A stretch of 64,000 nt of DNA from Ramichloridium luteum (taxonomy: Eukaryota; Ascomycota; Dothideomycetes; Mycosphaerellales; Dissoconiaceae). Location: NCBI GenBank assembly GCA_002368545.1, contig MTSC01000035.1:248001-312000 (forward strand), read 5' to 3'. Numbering within the stretch: position 1 is the stretch's first letter; each line of letters starts with the position of its first letter. The notes under the pieces are model-generated. The model had not been told where the DNA came from. It did not search any database and saw only the letters and a program-made list of their open reading frames with translations. Positions 22,025-33,011 of this stretch are shown here, piece by piece. The position numbers and the translations under genes were made by a program.

Positions 22025-24877
22025 ATGCTGGACCCGTTGACAGCGCTTGGCCTTGCTGCCAATATCCTGCAGTTTGTTGAGGTCATCTGGAAGGCCATAC
22101 AACATGGGTATGAAGTCTATGAATCGGCTAATGGCATGGACCGCAAGACGGTAAAGGCTTGGGAACCTGGAAATGAACTCAGCGAGATTGTTGGGAAGCT
22201 CACCGAGGGCAAAGCACGAACCGAGGATCCCGGCTTGCGGAAGCTGGCCAGCAATTGTCTGCAGACGGCAAGTGAGATTCGCGATGTGCTCAACAAATCT
22301 CGCGCCAAAGATTCGCACGGTGCAGCGAGATTGGTGGAGTCGGCCAAGGTTGCCTTGCGGACTCTGATGGACGCGAAGCAGCTGCAGCGACTGCAGAGAC
22401 AATTGAATGAGTATCGGAGCCAGGTCAATTCACGTTTGATCTATCTTCTGTGGGATGAGCAGACGGAGGTGAAGAAAACACTGGCGGCATTGGTGGAGAC
22501 CGTTCAAAACACTCAGGCGAAGATCGAGAACCGTCTATCCGAACTTCAATGGGCTTTGGTTGAGGCTGCAGACTCTCGGCAGGACATACCAACGTTGATC
22601 GAGGCGATCACGGCTCTCCAACAACATGCTTCAAGAATCGCCACGACGAACGGCATCCTACAGAGCTTGCATTTCAATCAAATTGATGAACGACGTTCGC
22701 GGATCAAGGAGAACTACGGGGAAACATTCCGCTGGATATTCGAAGAGGAAACGAGCTCATTCGCGCATTGGGCGTCCAGACGTAGAGACATCTTTTGGTT
22801 GAGCGGCAAAGCCGGATCTGGAAAGTCCACCCTGATGAAATTCCTCGTCAATCATCCCGAAACGAAGCGACTGCTGAAGAATTGGGCTGGTGAGAACCTC
22901 ATAGTTGCCAGTTACTACTTCTGGTTTCGCGGAACATCCATGCAGAAGAGCCAGGAGGGGCTGCTTCGTACCTTGCTCTTCCAGATTCTCCGGCAATGTC
23001 CTGAAATCATCCCCATCGCAGTGCCATCGCGATGGCTGGAGAACGAGATCCAACAGAGTTGCCCGGACACTTGGACAAAGCCCGAACTCATGCAAGCTAT
23101 TCGTGCGGCACTCAGTGCGCCAAATGTGTCCACTCGTTTCTGCTTCTTTATCGATGGCCTTGACGAGTTCGTTGGTGATCACTGGGCGTTGACCCGGGAA
23201 CTCGACCAGCTGGCCAGTCTCGACACGGTCAAAATCTGCGTGTCCAGTCGTCCGCACAACGTTTTTATCAAAGCATTTGAGTCGCCAGACAGGTATAAGC
23301 TCGTGCTCGAGGACTTGACGCAGGATGATATGGACAAGTTCGTGCGCGGCATGCTTGAAGAGGACGACCGGTTTCAGGCGTTCGCGGAAGCTGATGATCG
23401 CGCAGTAGAATTGGCCCGCATGATTCGTGTCAGAGCGCAAGGCGTGTTCCTTTGGGTTGCATTGGCTGTGAGCTCATTGCTTCGTGGCCTCTCTGACGAC
23501 GATGACTTTGACACGCTGGTCGAGCGATTGCGAGAGATACCATCGGAGCTCCACGAATTTTTCCAGCAGATCCTAGACTCAATCGAAAAGATCCATCTTC
23601 CAATGTCGGCACGGCTGCTTGCGCTCGCACAACACACGGTTCCGCTCCCCCTGATGTCGTTCTTCTTCTTGAAGTTTGAACGAGATGACCAAGATTATGC
23701 AATCAAATCTCCGATAAAAGCGCTGACTGACACCCAAGCGAGAGACTTGTTACAGACCGGAACGAAGCGAGTCAACCAATGGTGCCGAGACCTCCTGGTT
23801 GTCTACAAAGCTGAAAATCCCCACTATACTGATGACGACGCCCCGCTGCACTACCAGATCGACTTTCTGCATAAAACGGTTGCTGATTTCCTTGTCGACC
23901 CAGACGTCTCGGCCAAGTTGCATCGTCATGTTCCCGAGACCTTCTGCCCGCCCATTTCCATATGCCGTATTCTCATTGCGCAGGCCAAGCTTTTGGCTAC
24001 TGGGGAGCGACTGGGCGGCAGTGAGCATCTTGTATTGTTCTCTCGTCTGGCGCTGCAGATCCTATACCATGCGCGTACCGCGGAGATGCAGTATTCTATT
24101 TCCTGCGGAGATGTCCTCTGGGAAGCAGATCGCATTGGCGGTCATATCATGATCATGGGAGAACATAGACGGCATTGGACCTTCAAGAACGAAAGCCGAA
24201 GTTGGACCTTCGCTTGCGAAAAGCCGCGCTCGGCACATCGGCCTCACCGTGCTTATTGCGAATCGGCGCAGGTAAGCTTTCTCGGACTTGCAGTCAGTCA
24301 CAATCTCCTCCTCTTCGTTCGGGAGGCCCTAGAATGCAATCCCAGAGCAACACAATCGGGGGGACGAGCATTGCTCGACTATGCCGTCTATCCTTCATGC
24401 CAAACCCACGACCGCTTGCCGCATGAGCCTATTGCACAGCGCAGAAAGCTCATAGAGCTAATCTTGCAAAATGGGGGCTCGCCCAATCAAGGTGCCGAAG
24501 CTGCTGGTCAGGAGACTGTATGGGTGATGTTCCTGCTAGATTGCTTTGCTGGCCGTCAGATGCTCAAGGACGAGGCATGGTCCATTGCGAAGCTCTTCTT
24601 GAAGCACGGCGCCGAGATCGACATTCAGATACCGACCGGGAAAACCGTACTCCATCCGGACTCTGCATCCACCGCAGGCGGGAGAGTCCATCGCACTGAT
24701 TTTCATCTCGATGCGGCGGAGAAAGACCTGTATACGCCGGCGCGGGAGATCTTAGCGACCATTGCACCTTCTGCCGCAGAACTGGAAGAGTGCTTGGCGG
24801 CTACGGCATCGTCACGAGTTCAAAGCTGGGGAACCTGGCTCCTGGCGAATTTGTCGAGGACTTCCACTGGTTTCTGA
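22025..24877 (+). CDS. NACHT-domain NLR-like (STAND) protein
   Basis: A 950-residue intronless frame. Residues 1-~45 (LDPLTALGLAANILQFVEV) are the typical helical start of fungal STAND proteins. A coiled helical region follows, then the NACHT NTPase: FWLSGKAGSGKST (P-loop at residues 261-269), Walker B FFIDGLDEF at about 372-380, and VKICVSSRP (sensor). After the NACHT comes the usual helical arm (LARMIRVRAQGVFLWVALAV). The C-terminus has only weak ankyrin-like helices (KLIELILQNGGSPNQG, AKLFLKHGAEIDIQ), so the repeat sensor seems degenerate or short. Related fungal proteins act in heterokaryon incompatibility and non-self recognition; the role of this one is unknown. P-loop and Walker B are intact. 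Confidence 0.88.
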   Translation: MLDPLTALGLAANILQFVEVIWKAIQHGYEVYESANGMDRKTVKAWEPGNELSEIVGKLTEGKARTEDPGLRKLASNCLQTASEIRDVLNKSRAKDSHGAARLVESAKVALRTLMDAKQLQRLQRQLNEYRSQVNSRLIYLLWDEQTEVKKTLAALVETVQNTQAKIENRLSELQWALVEAADSRQDIPTLIEAITALQQHASRIATTNGILQSLHFNQIDERRSRIKENYGETFRWIFEEETSSFAHWASRRRDIFWLSGKAGSGKSTLMKFLVNHPETKRLLKNWAGENLIVASYYFWFRGTSMQKSQEGLLRTLLFQILRQCPEIIPIAVPSRWLENEIQQSCPDTWTKPELMQAIRAALSAPNVSTRFCFFIDGLDEFVGDHWALTRELDQLASLDTVKICVSSRPHNVFIKAFESPDRYKLVLEDLTQDDMDKFVRGMLEEDDRFQAFAEADDRAVELARMIRVRAQGVFLWVALAVSSLLRGLSDDDDFDTLVERLREIPSELHEFFQQILDSIEKIHLPMSARLLALAQHTVPLPLMSFFFLKFERDDQDYAIKSPIKALTDTQARDLLQTGTKRVNQWCRDLLVVYKAENPHYTDDDAPLHYQIDFLHKTVADFLVDPDVSAKLHRHVPETFCPPISICRILIAQAKLLATGERLGGSEHLVLFSRLALQILYHARTAEMQYSISCGDVLWEADRIGGHIMIMGEHRRHWTFKNESRSWTFACEKPRSAHRPHRAYCESAQVSFLGLAVSHNLLLFVREALECNPRATQSGGRALLDYAVYPSCQTHDRLPHEPIAQRRKLIELILQNGGSPNQGAEAAGQETVWVMFLLDCFAGRQMLKDEAWSIAKLFLKHGAEIDIQIPTGKTVLHPDSASTAGGRVHRTDFHLDAAEKDLYTPAREILATIAPSAAELEECLAATASSRVQSWGTWLLANLSRTSTGF

Positions 24878-25978
24878 CCGCGAGGTGCGCAGTAGTGCTG
24901 CACCAAGTTGCACGCTGGCAATGATATCAAGGATGATCATCGCGGCACTCAAAGGCAACTGCCACTTCAGGGTAATCATACGGTCTCCAGGGGCTCTGAA
25001 GTGCTGCGAGTCATTCGCTGTCAAGTAGTTCGTGCATCGGCGTATAGGTGACTTACCTTGCCTTCATGATCAGATAAGTCAAGAGAACGGTCGCGATCCA
25101 GCCCGGCATCCAAAGCAGAGTACCCACGAGAAAATGGAGAGCATGAACGTCGAACCCTTCGGTAAAGTCGACATAGTAGTCACGAAGTATGTACATCGGG
25201 CCTCGGGAGAGGACAGATCGTCGAGCGCGGGCACGACGCCATCGTATGCGACCTGGCGAGCCTTGCCGCGTTTGAGGCTCTTTCGGGGCCGAGCCCGCGC
25301 CTGTAGGCAGGCTCGGATTGTTTGAGAGCACTGCAGGGTGGAGTTAGAACCCCGAGCCAGTGAGTCGCGTGGTCTCCGATGGTGTCAGCTCCGCAGTGAA
25401 TTGATCTTGCGCAGCGATCTCTTGTGAATAGCTCTCAAGCGCACCCAGAAGGTCGAACGAGCGACTTTGATCCAAAAGGTCGCCGCTACGGGCTGCACTT
25501 TTGCGCAATGACCGTTTGCTCCAGATCATGGGAGTGGCAAGTGTCAGACAGGGATGCAGGGCTCCTTATCCGTGCGTTGAGCAATGCTCATCACCAAGAT
25601 ACAGTATGCAAGAGTGGACTTCGACCTCGGGACCTCGAGGACTTCACCATGCTTACAACAGCCTCCTTCAGCTCGGCCGACGGGTCGGGAAGGCTTATTG
25701 GCCACGGATGGAACAACACTCGTGCGCTTACGGCACCAACAACCTGCGAATCAACAACAGCGAGAACGACTTGGAGAAACTCTTCGTACCGACGTTGTAA
25801 GGTTATCATCCCCGCAGATGTTTCCTGCGAGGCTGTTTGATCGACATAAATACTGAACCTTCAATAGAGCCACGGCGCCGCCATGGCGCTGCCAATCGAT
25901 CGTCATGAAGAAGAGCACTAGAAACGGAAGTTGTTCGATATGGATACACTTTGCCGGATCGTCGGCGAAGACACTCAT
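24812..25978 (-). CDS. Putative multi-exon integral membrane protein gene, structure uncertain
   Basis: Several reverse-strand segments look coding. From the ATG at 25978, exon 25978-25859 could join one starting at 25824, which could splice with a CTGAC branch point into a segment near 25520. How the middle reads through the stop near 25344 is unclear. The downstream part is convincing: HFLVGTLLWMPGWIATVLL, a membrane span, then a GTAAGT...CTTCAG intron in phase, then a second span (SAAMIILDIIASVQLGAALL) and a tail ending at 24812. The last ~66 bp overlap the end of the convergent NLR frame. I recognise no family. It may be a decayed gene. Confidence 0.32.
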
Positions 25979-26472
25979 TTCGGGACTATAAGCGCCTCCT
26001 TAGCAGAGCACAGACTGTTCCTGGCCGCCACGAGCTGGTGTTAGGCCGGATTCGGCTCCATTTGGCTCGAACGGGCGCCCCAAACGCACGTGGCTGAACG
26101 TGATATTGACCCGGCTTCGTCGCGCGGCACATCGCAAGCAAACATTCGTTCAAGAGGTCCCACTCATTGTAATAATCATTTCCCGTTGTCCTTCTCCCGG
26201 TTAGATTGACGGAAGGGTTGCCCTTGAATGCTTCCATGCCGCGCCGGAAGACGGCGGCATGTATCAATAGCGCTCGCTGATATTATCTCCTCTTCTTGGC
26301 TCCAACAGACGGGACGGTATAACAAGATGTCGACCATCCCAGCCGGAGGCGATGGCTGTTACATCGCTTCTGTCTTTTTGTTGTTCCTTCTGGCGCCGTC
26401 TGTGGAGATCGTCAGCTCGCATTGCGTGCAAATCGCCTCGTCCTCATCCGTGACGTGATCAAATAACTTAGG
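25979..26472. other. Intergenic region upstream of the secreted protein gene
   Basis: No supportable gene. The 3' part is the likely promoter and leader of the gene at 26473. Short open frames on both strands lack recognisable features. Confidence 0.4.
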
Positions 26473-28239
26473 ATGCCATTCATTTCTTCCTCGAACATCG
26501 CCCTTGTGGCCATGGGCCTATTGGCCGCAGCAAACCCTCTGCCGCAGGACTTCGAATTCGACCTCATCAAAGCCCTACCCGTGCCGACCTACACCACAAC
26601 ACTCTCGTCGGTCCCAGAGTACAACCCGACTTCTGTGCTCGTGGCGGCGATCGAGCAGATCACCAGCACCGTGGATGCCGCTACCCTCACTCCAAATGCT
26701 ACACCCATTCCTACCATCGCTCGTCGTGACACAGCGTGTCAGCCTCAGCCGGCCGGTGCCACCGGTGCTCCCGCGGTCGCCGATGACCCGGTCTCGTTCG
26801 TCAACAGTCCCGATTTCGCCTCCATTGCTCTCAATGCGCCTCAGGTGGATGGCTATACGCAAACATTTGTCAACCTGAATGCCAGCAACAAGTATGATTG
26901 CCTCCATCAAATGGGGACCGTGGCTAATGTCAGACCACAGTGCCTACGGATACATGGGTTACACGACTCTCCAGACGTACGATGTCCAAACGTGCGCGAA
27001 TAAGTGCCAAAAGATCAACGGCTGCATGAGCTTCAACATCTACTTCGAGCGCGATCCTTCAGAGAATCCAGCTTCGGCTTGCCCGAACCCATGCAGTGTT
27101 ACCATGATCAAGGTGGGTTGAGCTCCCGTCCGACGCAAAGCACCATTTCGCTGATCAATACACAGTGCGCTTTCTGGGGTGGCCCGGTCAACAAGGGAAA
27201 CGGTGAGGACATGTCCGTCCGCGATAGGTCTAGATTTCGTGACTGACCATCTGCTTCCTCAGCCGTCAACTACGGCCAATGGCGACAGGACTTCAAAGTG
27301 GTGATTGCCGGCTCGAATGGCTACCAGAACAATTCCATCGCCACGCCACCTGGCTACACCACGCCGACCTACCTCGGTAACGCTGCGATCAACGCTCCCG
27401 TCGATACCTATGGCTACGAGAGCTACATGGGTGCAGCCGTGTTTACCAGCGGACCCTTCGATATCGCTCTCTGCGCCAAGGCTTGCACGGCCAAGTCGAC
27501 GTACAACCTGGCACACCCGCCGAAAGATGGGTCGCCAGTGACTACTTGCAAGGTTGGTGGATTGAGATCGATGAACTAAAAGGTGGACGCATGCTGACGG
27601 AATGGATAGTTCTTCAACACCTACATTCTTTACGTCAACACGACCCAGAACGTTCAAGGCCAATATTGCGCCATGTACAGTGAATCCTGGCCGACCAAGT
27701 ACGCGACCAACAAGGGTCAATACCGTGGCAACGACCATTACAAGCTCCTTTACTCCTACTCGGCCAGCAATGCGACCGACGGTGGAGTTCCCTGCCGCGA
27801 CTGCGGCATCGCCCAAGCGACCCGTGATATCAACTACTGGACCCTGCAGCCCTTCTGCTCGACCCTCCTCGGCTATACGAACGCCGCCGTAGCCACAGTC
27901 TTCACGACGACGACGACCACTCCCATCATCGTGACCGTCCCCACATCAACAGTCACATCGACCGCGACTGCCACCGAAACAACTACGACTCAGGCCGTGG
28001 CTCGTCGCGCGACTTCCTCTGCGCCCGCCGCCGCCCTTTCCACACCCAACATCCTGACCAGGTATCCCTCGGACGTGCTCAGCACCGCCTGCGGTAAGAT
28101 CGCGTCCCCGGTCGCTGTCACGAGCACGACGACCAGCACCGCGACCATCACGGATGCGCCTAGCATCATCGCTGTCCCGACGACGATCACGACTGTCTCC
28201 ACGACGACGGTCACGACGGTCGTTGTGACGACTTTCTAG
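26473..28239 (+). CDS. Secreted PAN/Apple-like protein with Thr-rich C-terminal tail
   Basis: Five exons fit in phase: 26473-26891, 26941-27112, 27166-27202, 27263-27552 and 27610-28239 (515 residues). A signal peptide (SNIALVAMGLLAAANPLPQ) leads into a 100-residue spacer. A cysteine module resembling PAN/Apple domains follows (TCANKCQKINGCMSFNIYFE, CAFWGGPVN, VVIAGSNGYQNNS). A second, similar Cys-containing half follows (CAKACTAKSTYN). The tail is a long Thr/Ser/Val-rich region likely to be O-glycosylated; no GPI signal is clear. Proteins of this layout are common in Dothideomycete secretomes, with carbohydrate- or adhesion-related roles suggested but unproven. Confidence 0.8.
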
Positions 28240-28562
28240 AGTACCGGTAATACCTTGGTTCAAGGTTATCGAAGGACGAAAATAAGAATGGGCTTCACTC
28301 GCGGTTGATATATACGTTACCCTGGATCTTGTCGACCTTTCGAACTCCCATACGTAATACGTAATTGATAATACAATGTTGATAATGCTCTATTATTCCG
28401 AAGATCCATCGCTGTTGAAGCCTTATGTAATCCGGTCTAGAGTAGGTAGGTAGGTAGGTCACATTCATGTTGGGGCCCCGGTCACGCTGGAATGCTTGCA
28501 TTCACGCCCCGGATACCAGAGAAATGCCAAACGGCTAACACAAAAGTCTTCATCAGGCCTTC
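28240..28562. other. Intergenic region with a TAGG microsatellite
   Basis: Four perfect TAGG units at 28443-28458. Otherwise it is AT-rich 3' flank of the secreted protein gene and the short promoter of guanylate kinase. Confidence 0.5.
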
Positions 28563-29186
28563 ATGGCAAGCATGGCGAACGCCGCAGACCTCCGTCCGAT
28601 CGTTATCTCCGGTCCTTCTGGCGTCGGTAAAGGCACATTAATCACCCGACTACGCAGCAAGTATCCGGAAATATTTGCGACCACAGTCTCACACACAACA
28701 CGGCAACTCCGTCCGGGTGAGATCGATGGCCACGACTACCACTTTACCAGCGAAGCCGAGTTTCTGTCGCTGATCTCAGAAGACGCATTTGTCGAATGGA
28801 CGCAGTTCAGTGGGAACTACTACGGTACGAGCAAGCAGACAGTCTCGGAGCAGACTTCTCAGAGACGTGTGGTCATTCTGGATATCGATGTGCAGGGGGC
28901 CAAGGCGATTCGGGCGGATGCGACGATGCAAGCACGCTTCGTCTTCGTCAAACCGCCGAGCCTTGAGATTCTCGAACGGCGTTTGCGGGAGCGTGGAACG
29001 GAGAGCGAAGAAGATGTCCAGAAACGATTGGCGCAGGCACGCATTGAGCTGGAGGAGGTCGACCGCGGCGGAACCTATGATCTCGTTTTGGTCAATGAGG
29101 ATCTTGAGACAGCATTTCGGACACTTCAGGGTTTTGTGTTGGAAAAGAATGATGAAAGTGACGATAACGATGACAGTACTCGATGA
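28563..29186 (+). CDS. GUK1: Guanylate kinase
   Basis: Intronless 207-residue frame. It phosphorylates GMP to GDP with ATP in the cytosol. The P-loop GPSGVGKGTL is followed by the GMP-binding segment VSHTTRQLRPGEIDGHDYHF, the FVEWTQFSGNYYGTS motif, and VILDIDVQGAKAIR with the following lid KPPSLEILERRLRERGTE. All family landmarks are intact and the length is normal (yeast enzyme 187). A second ATG four codons downstream could equally be used. The acidic tail (NDESDDNDDSTR) is not conserved. Confidence 0.96.
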   Translation: MASMANAADLRPIVISGPSGVGKGTLITRLRSKYPEIFATTVSHTTRQLRPGEIDGHDYHFTSEAEFLSLISEDAFVEWTQFSGNYYGTSKQTVSEQTSQRRVVILDIDVQGAKAIRADATMQARFVFVKPPSLEILERRLRERGTESEEDVQKRLAQARIELEEVDRGGTYDLVLVNEDLETAFRTLQGFVLEKNDESDDNDDSTR

Positions 29187-29786
29187 TGGCAATAGAGTTG
29201 GATTTGTGTCATGATTAGCTATACAGACTGAATGGTACCTGGCAACAGAATGCAGCGCCATCTGATTGATAATCCCACCATCGCTGGCATACTCAATCAC
29301 GACATTCCATTTCTTCCTCCGTGCGACGCAGGGTTAACGCCGCTTTGCGGTTTGTGCGGAGATTGAAGGACACATCGGCGCCGAGATGATCGGCAAAAAT
29401 TCCGGCAAGAGGAATCGATGGCCGCGACACTCGATATGAAGGGGCCAATCTTACCCTCGATGCGCTTCAGCCATGCAATCGAAGGCTGTCCGACGCCAGG
29501 GCCGACGTCTTCGAGCTGCCCAATTAGAGGGCATTTAAAGATAACCCGAGCATGCTGATCATTCGGCGCGCCGTCACTGGTGTCGGTTAGTTCGGGATCG
29601 GTAAAGACACGAATAGTATCCGCGATGGCAATCAACATGAATGTGGGCACAGTCGCGATGTGTTGGCGATTTCTGATAAGTCGCCTTAGGATCGGAACGT
29701 ATTCCTAATATCTCGGTACGACGGGCGAGAAGGCGCGAGGATGCCGTGTCGACGATGAGGGGAAATAAGTCATGGCCCGCAAGCGC
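29187..29786. other. Intergenic region between GUK1 and SLT11
   Basis: A 117-codon reverse frame at 29297-29650 has no recognisable motif and no splice partners; I leave it unannotated. The rest is convergent 3' flank. Confidence 0.4.
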
Positions 29787-30971
29787 TCATTCTCCCGTCA
29801 TAGCCGCATACTCCACATCGTCATCCATCCCCGGCGGTTTCGGAATCTCCGGTTCTGCAGCACTTGGTGCCGATCCTTCGATCGCCAGCTGAGCAGCATT
29901 CGCACCAGTCGCCGCAGCACCAGCACCGCCCATGTTCCTTGCAGCACGCGCGTTCTTCATCCGCTGTTCGCGATCCATCGAGTCCAATGGCTTCGGCTTT
30001 CCCCACTGCACCCTCAGCGGCACACCTTTCACGACCGCGCGTCCCTGACAAGCCTCGGCGGCCTTCTCCGCGTCCGCGCGCGTCATGAAATTCAGGAATG
30101 CGCAGTGGCTGCGATGACTGCAGACGAGGGAGCGCAGGGCGCCGAACTGCGCGAAGTGCGTGCGGATGTCGTGCTCGAGCATGTCGTCCTCGACGCCCGT
30201 GACGAAGAGCGATGTGATGTTGCGGTCTTGCGGTGGTCGGATGTCCTGCGGTTGAGGGGGTAGCGTTGCGCCCGAGGGGAAAGCCTTCCGGTTGGAGTTT
30301 CCGCCGCGGTTATTGCTGGCGCCATCGTTGCGCGCGTAGGGAGTGTTGCCGTAGGCGGAGCCGTAGGCGGATTTGCGTGGTTTCGTTCGGGAAGGACCGA
30401 CACCGGAGTCGCCTGCAGTGTTGCTGCTGCTGCCGGGTTCGAGCAGCTTTTGCCCGCCGCCAGCTTCTCTCTCTGCTTCAGCCTCCAGTGCTAGTCTCCG
30501 CTGTCGCTTGTATGCGGGCTCATTCTCCGCCAGCTTCCTCAGCAACTCTCGCGCCTTCTCGTCCGTCTTGTCATATCCTTCCAGTCCTCGTCCCTCCTCG
30601 ATCTCTCTTTCATGGTTCTGCGCGAAGAACTCTCGGTTGATCTCACTCTGCGGCCCCGGCGCGACCATCTTCAGCGCCGCATCACGGATGGTGATCGGCA
30701 GACCGAAGGACAGATCGAGCATGCAGCACTGGCAGCAATTCTTGAGACGCGCGCATGTCAGACAGATTCCAGTGCGCTTTTGGCGGGCTGTCCGGTCGGC
30801 CTTCCATCGGAATACGGTGAACGGTCGTGTGCAGAGTTTGCATTCGGCGCCGTGATCTTCCTTCAGCATCTGGACGTATGGGTTTTCGGGCAAACATCGC
30901 TCGCAGACGGACGGCAGATCGGTGGTCTCCCAGCCGGACCGGTTGAGGTCGTGTTTGATCTGAGGCGGCAT
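29787..30971 (-). CDS. SLT11: Pre-mRNA splicing factor SLT11/ECM2 (RBM22 homologue)
   Basis: Intronless, 394 residues. The N-terminus has the closely spaced zinc-binding cysteines of the family (CERCLPENPYVQM, CKLCTRPFTVFRW, GICLTCARLKNCCQCC), followed by MLDLSFGLPITIRDAAL, conserved with Ecm2 and RBM22. An RRM lies at about residues 248-330 (SLFVTGVEDDML, CAFLNFMTRADAEKAA, VQWGKPK). It contacts the U6 snRNA internal stem-loop in the activated spliceosome (established for orthologues). The middle and tail are low-complexity Ala/Ser. Divergent from ERG6 with ~530 bp between start codons. Confidence 0.94.
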   Translation of the reverse strand: MPPQIKHDLNRSGWETTDLPSVCERCLPENPYVQMLKEDHGAECKLCTRPFTVFRWKADRTARQKRTGICLTCARLKNCCQCCMLDLSFGLPITIRDAALKMVAPGPQSEINREFFAQNHEREIEEGRGLEGYDKTDEKARELLRKLAENEPAYKRQRRLALEAEAEREAGGGQKLLEPGSSSNTAGDSGVGPSRTKPRKSAYGSAYGNTPYARNDGASNNRGGNSNRKAFPSGATLPPQPQDIRPPQDRNITSLFVTGVEDDMLEHDIRTHFAQFGALRSLVCSHRSHCAFLNFMTRADAEKAAEACQGRAVVKGVPLRVQWGKPKPLDSMDREQRMKNARAARNMGGAGAAATGANAAQLAIEGSAPSAAEPEIPKPPGMDDDVEYAAMTGE

Positions 30972-31499
30972 GATCGCCGATGTGTTGCAGTCGCTTGAGT
31001 TGTGTTGTCGCTATGTGTGGTTCTCGATTTCTCGGAAGAATTATCGAACTTGACGTCGGTCGCGATGCTGGCTGAATAATCGCTGTGGCGGTGCGCGGCC
31101 GACCTTCCCTCGCCAGCCACCATCACGTGCGCGCATCGCACCCTCAACAGATCTGCCAATGAACGATTATGCGCGTTTACCTAACAGAGTTCAAGCCGGG
31201 CTTCTCTGGAGTGCAGGAACAATTTCGAACCCTGTGCGCTTGCCCGCTTTGGGCCATTTCAACGCCCATATCGTTCGACTTTCTGGCACTTTTTGTTGAA
31301 TCGGGGGGCGGTCGGCAGAGGCACCATTGGGGGGAAGCTTGTTGTTATGCGAAATACGATCAGCTCTCAACATCGAACGATTTCCGTCTGATCCTCCTTC
31401 ACTTCTATATCTTGAACGTCTTCTACTTTTGATCCGATTCAACATCACCCGCCTCCACCTGAATCGATTTCCCTCCACACCGACACACATACCACCAAA
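30972..31499. other. Shared promoter region of SLT11 and ERG6
   Basis: No coding sequence. The ERG6 side carries a TATA-like ctatatc near 31406-31412 and a CT-rich leader just upstream of the start (ccaccaaaatg context). Confidence 0.5.
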
Positions 31500-32645
31500 A
31501 TGACGGTCCAACGGGAAAAGGCGACCCTGGAGAAGCAGGATCTCGCCCGGGATGCCGCCTTCAAGCAGGCTCTCCACGGCAAGACGTCGGAGTCGAAGGG
31601 TCTCTTCGCGGCCATGGGCAAGGACCACACCGCCCACAACGCCGCCGTCGACGAGTACTTCAAGCACTGGGACAACAAGGGCCACGAGGACGAGACGGAG
31701 GAGACGCGCAAGGCGCGCCGCGACGAGTACGCGACGCTGACCCGCCACTACTACAACCTCGCCACGGACCTGTACGAGTACGGCTGGGGCGGCAGCTTCC
31801 ACTTCTGCCGCTTCAGCAAGGGCGAGGCCTTCAAGCAGGCCGTCGCCCGCCACGAGCACTACCTCGCCCTGAAGATGAACCTGCAGGAGAATGCCAAGGT
31901 GCTCGACGTCGGCTGCGGTGTCGGCGGCCCCGCGCGTGAGATTGTCAAGTTCTCCGGCGTCAACGTCGTCGGCCTGAACAACAACGACTACCAGATCGAG
32001 CGTGCGACCAAGTACGCGGAGCAGGAGGGTCTCTCACACAAGCTGTCGTTCGTCAAGGGCGACTTCATGCAGATGAGCTTCGAGGATGCCTCTTTTGACG
32101 CCGTCTACGCCATCGAGGCGACTGTCCACGCGCCCTCGCTCGAGGGCATTTACAGCGAGATCTTCCGCGTGCTGAAGCCGGGCGGTGTCTTCGGTGTGTA
32201 CGAGTGGCTCATGACGGACAAGTACGACAATGACAACCTCCGCCACCGCGAGATCCGCCTGGGCATCGAGGAGGGTGACGGTATCTCCAACATGGAGAAG
32301 ATCGAGGTCGCGCTGGCCGCCATGAAGGCCGCCGGCTTCGAGCTCGAGCTGCACGAGGATCTGGCTGACCGGCCCGACGAGCTGCCGTGGTACTTCCCGC
32401 TCGCCGGCGAGCTCAAATACATGCAGAGCATCTGGGATCTGCCCACGCTATTCCGTATGACGCACTTTGGCCGTGGTTTCATGCACAGATTCGTTGGTGC
32501 CCTGGAGACGATCGGTCTGGCGCCCCGCGGGACGCAGAAGACGGCCGACTCGCTGGCCAAGGCCGCTGACTGCTTGGTCGCTGGTGGACGGGAGAAGCTG
32601 TTCACTCCCATGTACCTGATGGTTGGCCGAAAGCCGAAGGCATAG
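31500..32645 (+). CDS. ERG6: Sterol 24-C-methyltransferase
   Basis: Intronless, 381 residues. It transfers a methyl group from S-adenosylmethionine to C-24 of zymosterol or lanosterol in ergosterol synthesis, at the ER and lipid droplets. The SAM-binding motif LDVGCGVGGPAREI begins at about residue 135. Upstream is the sterol-binding region I (YYNLATDLYEYGWG, with HFCRF). Further family motifs are YAIEATVHAPSLEGIYSEI, LKPGGVFGVYEW and a C-terminal methyltransferase extension ending MYLMVGRKPKA. Length and motif order are as in Erg6 of other moulds. The GC-rich codon use is typical of highly expressed genes in this window. Confidence 0.97.
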   Translation: MTVQREKATLEKQDLARDAAFKQALHGKTSESKGLFAAMGKDHTAHNAAVDEYFKHWDNKGHEDETEETRKARRDEYATLTRHYYNLATDLYEYGWGGSFHFCRFSKGEAFKQAVARHEHYLALKMNLQENAKVLDVGCGVGGPAREIVKFSGVNVVGLNNNDYQIERATKYAEQEGLSHKLSFVKGDFMQMSFEDASFDAVYAIEATVHAPSLEGIYSEIFRVLKPGGVFGVYEWLMTDKYDNDNLRHREIRLGIEEGDGISNMEKIEVALAAMKAAGFELELHEDLADRPDELPWYFPLAGELKYMQSIWDLPTLFRMTHFGRGFMHRFVGALETIGLAPRGTQKTADSLAKAADCLVAGGREKLFTPMYLMVGRKPKA

Positions 32646-33011
32646 GGAAAATGAGATGATTGGAGAGGACATGTTGTAATAGAATTTCAAATCGAGGGAT
32701 GCAGGTGCATCTCGTTCGAGGACCGCATTTGAATGGTTGCGTCAGATGTGATCAAATTCAGGCCGCATTTGGTCTTCATTTCGGTGGATCTGTATATACA
32801 AACAATGGCAGACACTTTTCTTATATCGTACATTGAATATCTCGTCTTTCCCTCTCCGTTGCCTTTACAGCCGGCCGTAAAGTGAGCTTTCCCGCGGAGC
32901 GTCGTCTGTGAATATCGCACCCCGTTTCCTGCCGACTCCTACACAGCTCGGTTGGTAATCTTACACATGTGTCTCCTCTTTGTAATGATCTTCTCCTTGC
33001 GACTGGCTTGT
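32646..33011. other. Convergent 3' flanks of ERG6 and MZM1
   Basis: No gene. Reverse-strand open frames of ~80 codons overlap the ERG6 end and have no features. Confidence 0.5.
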
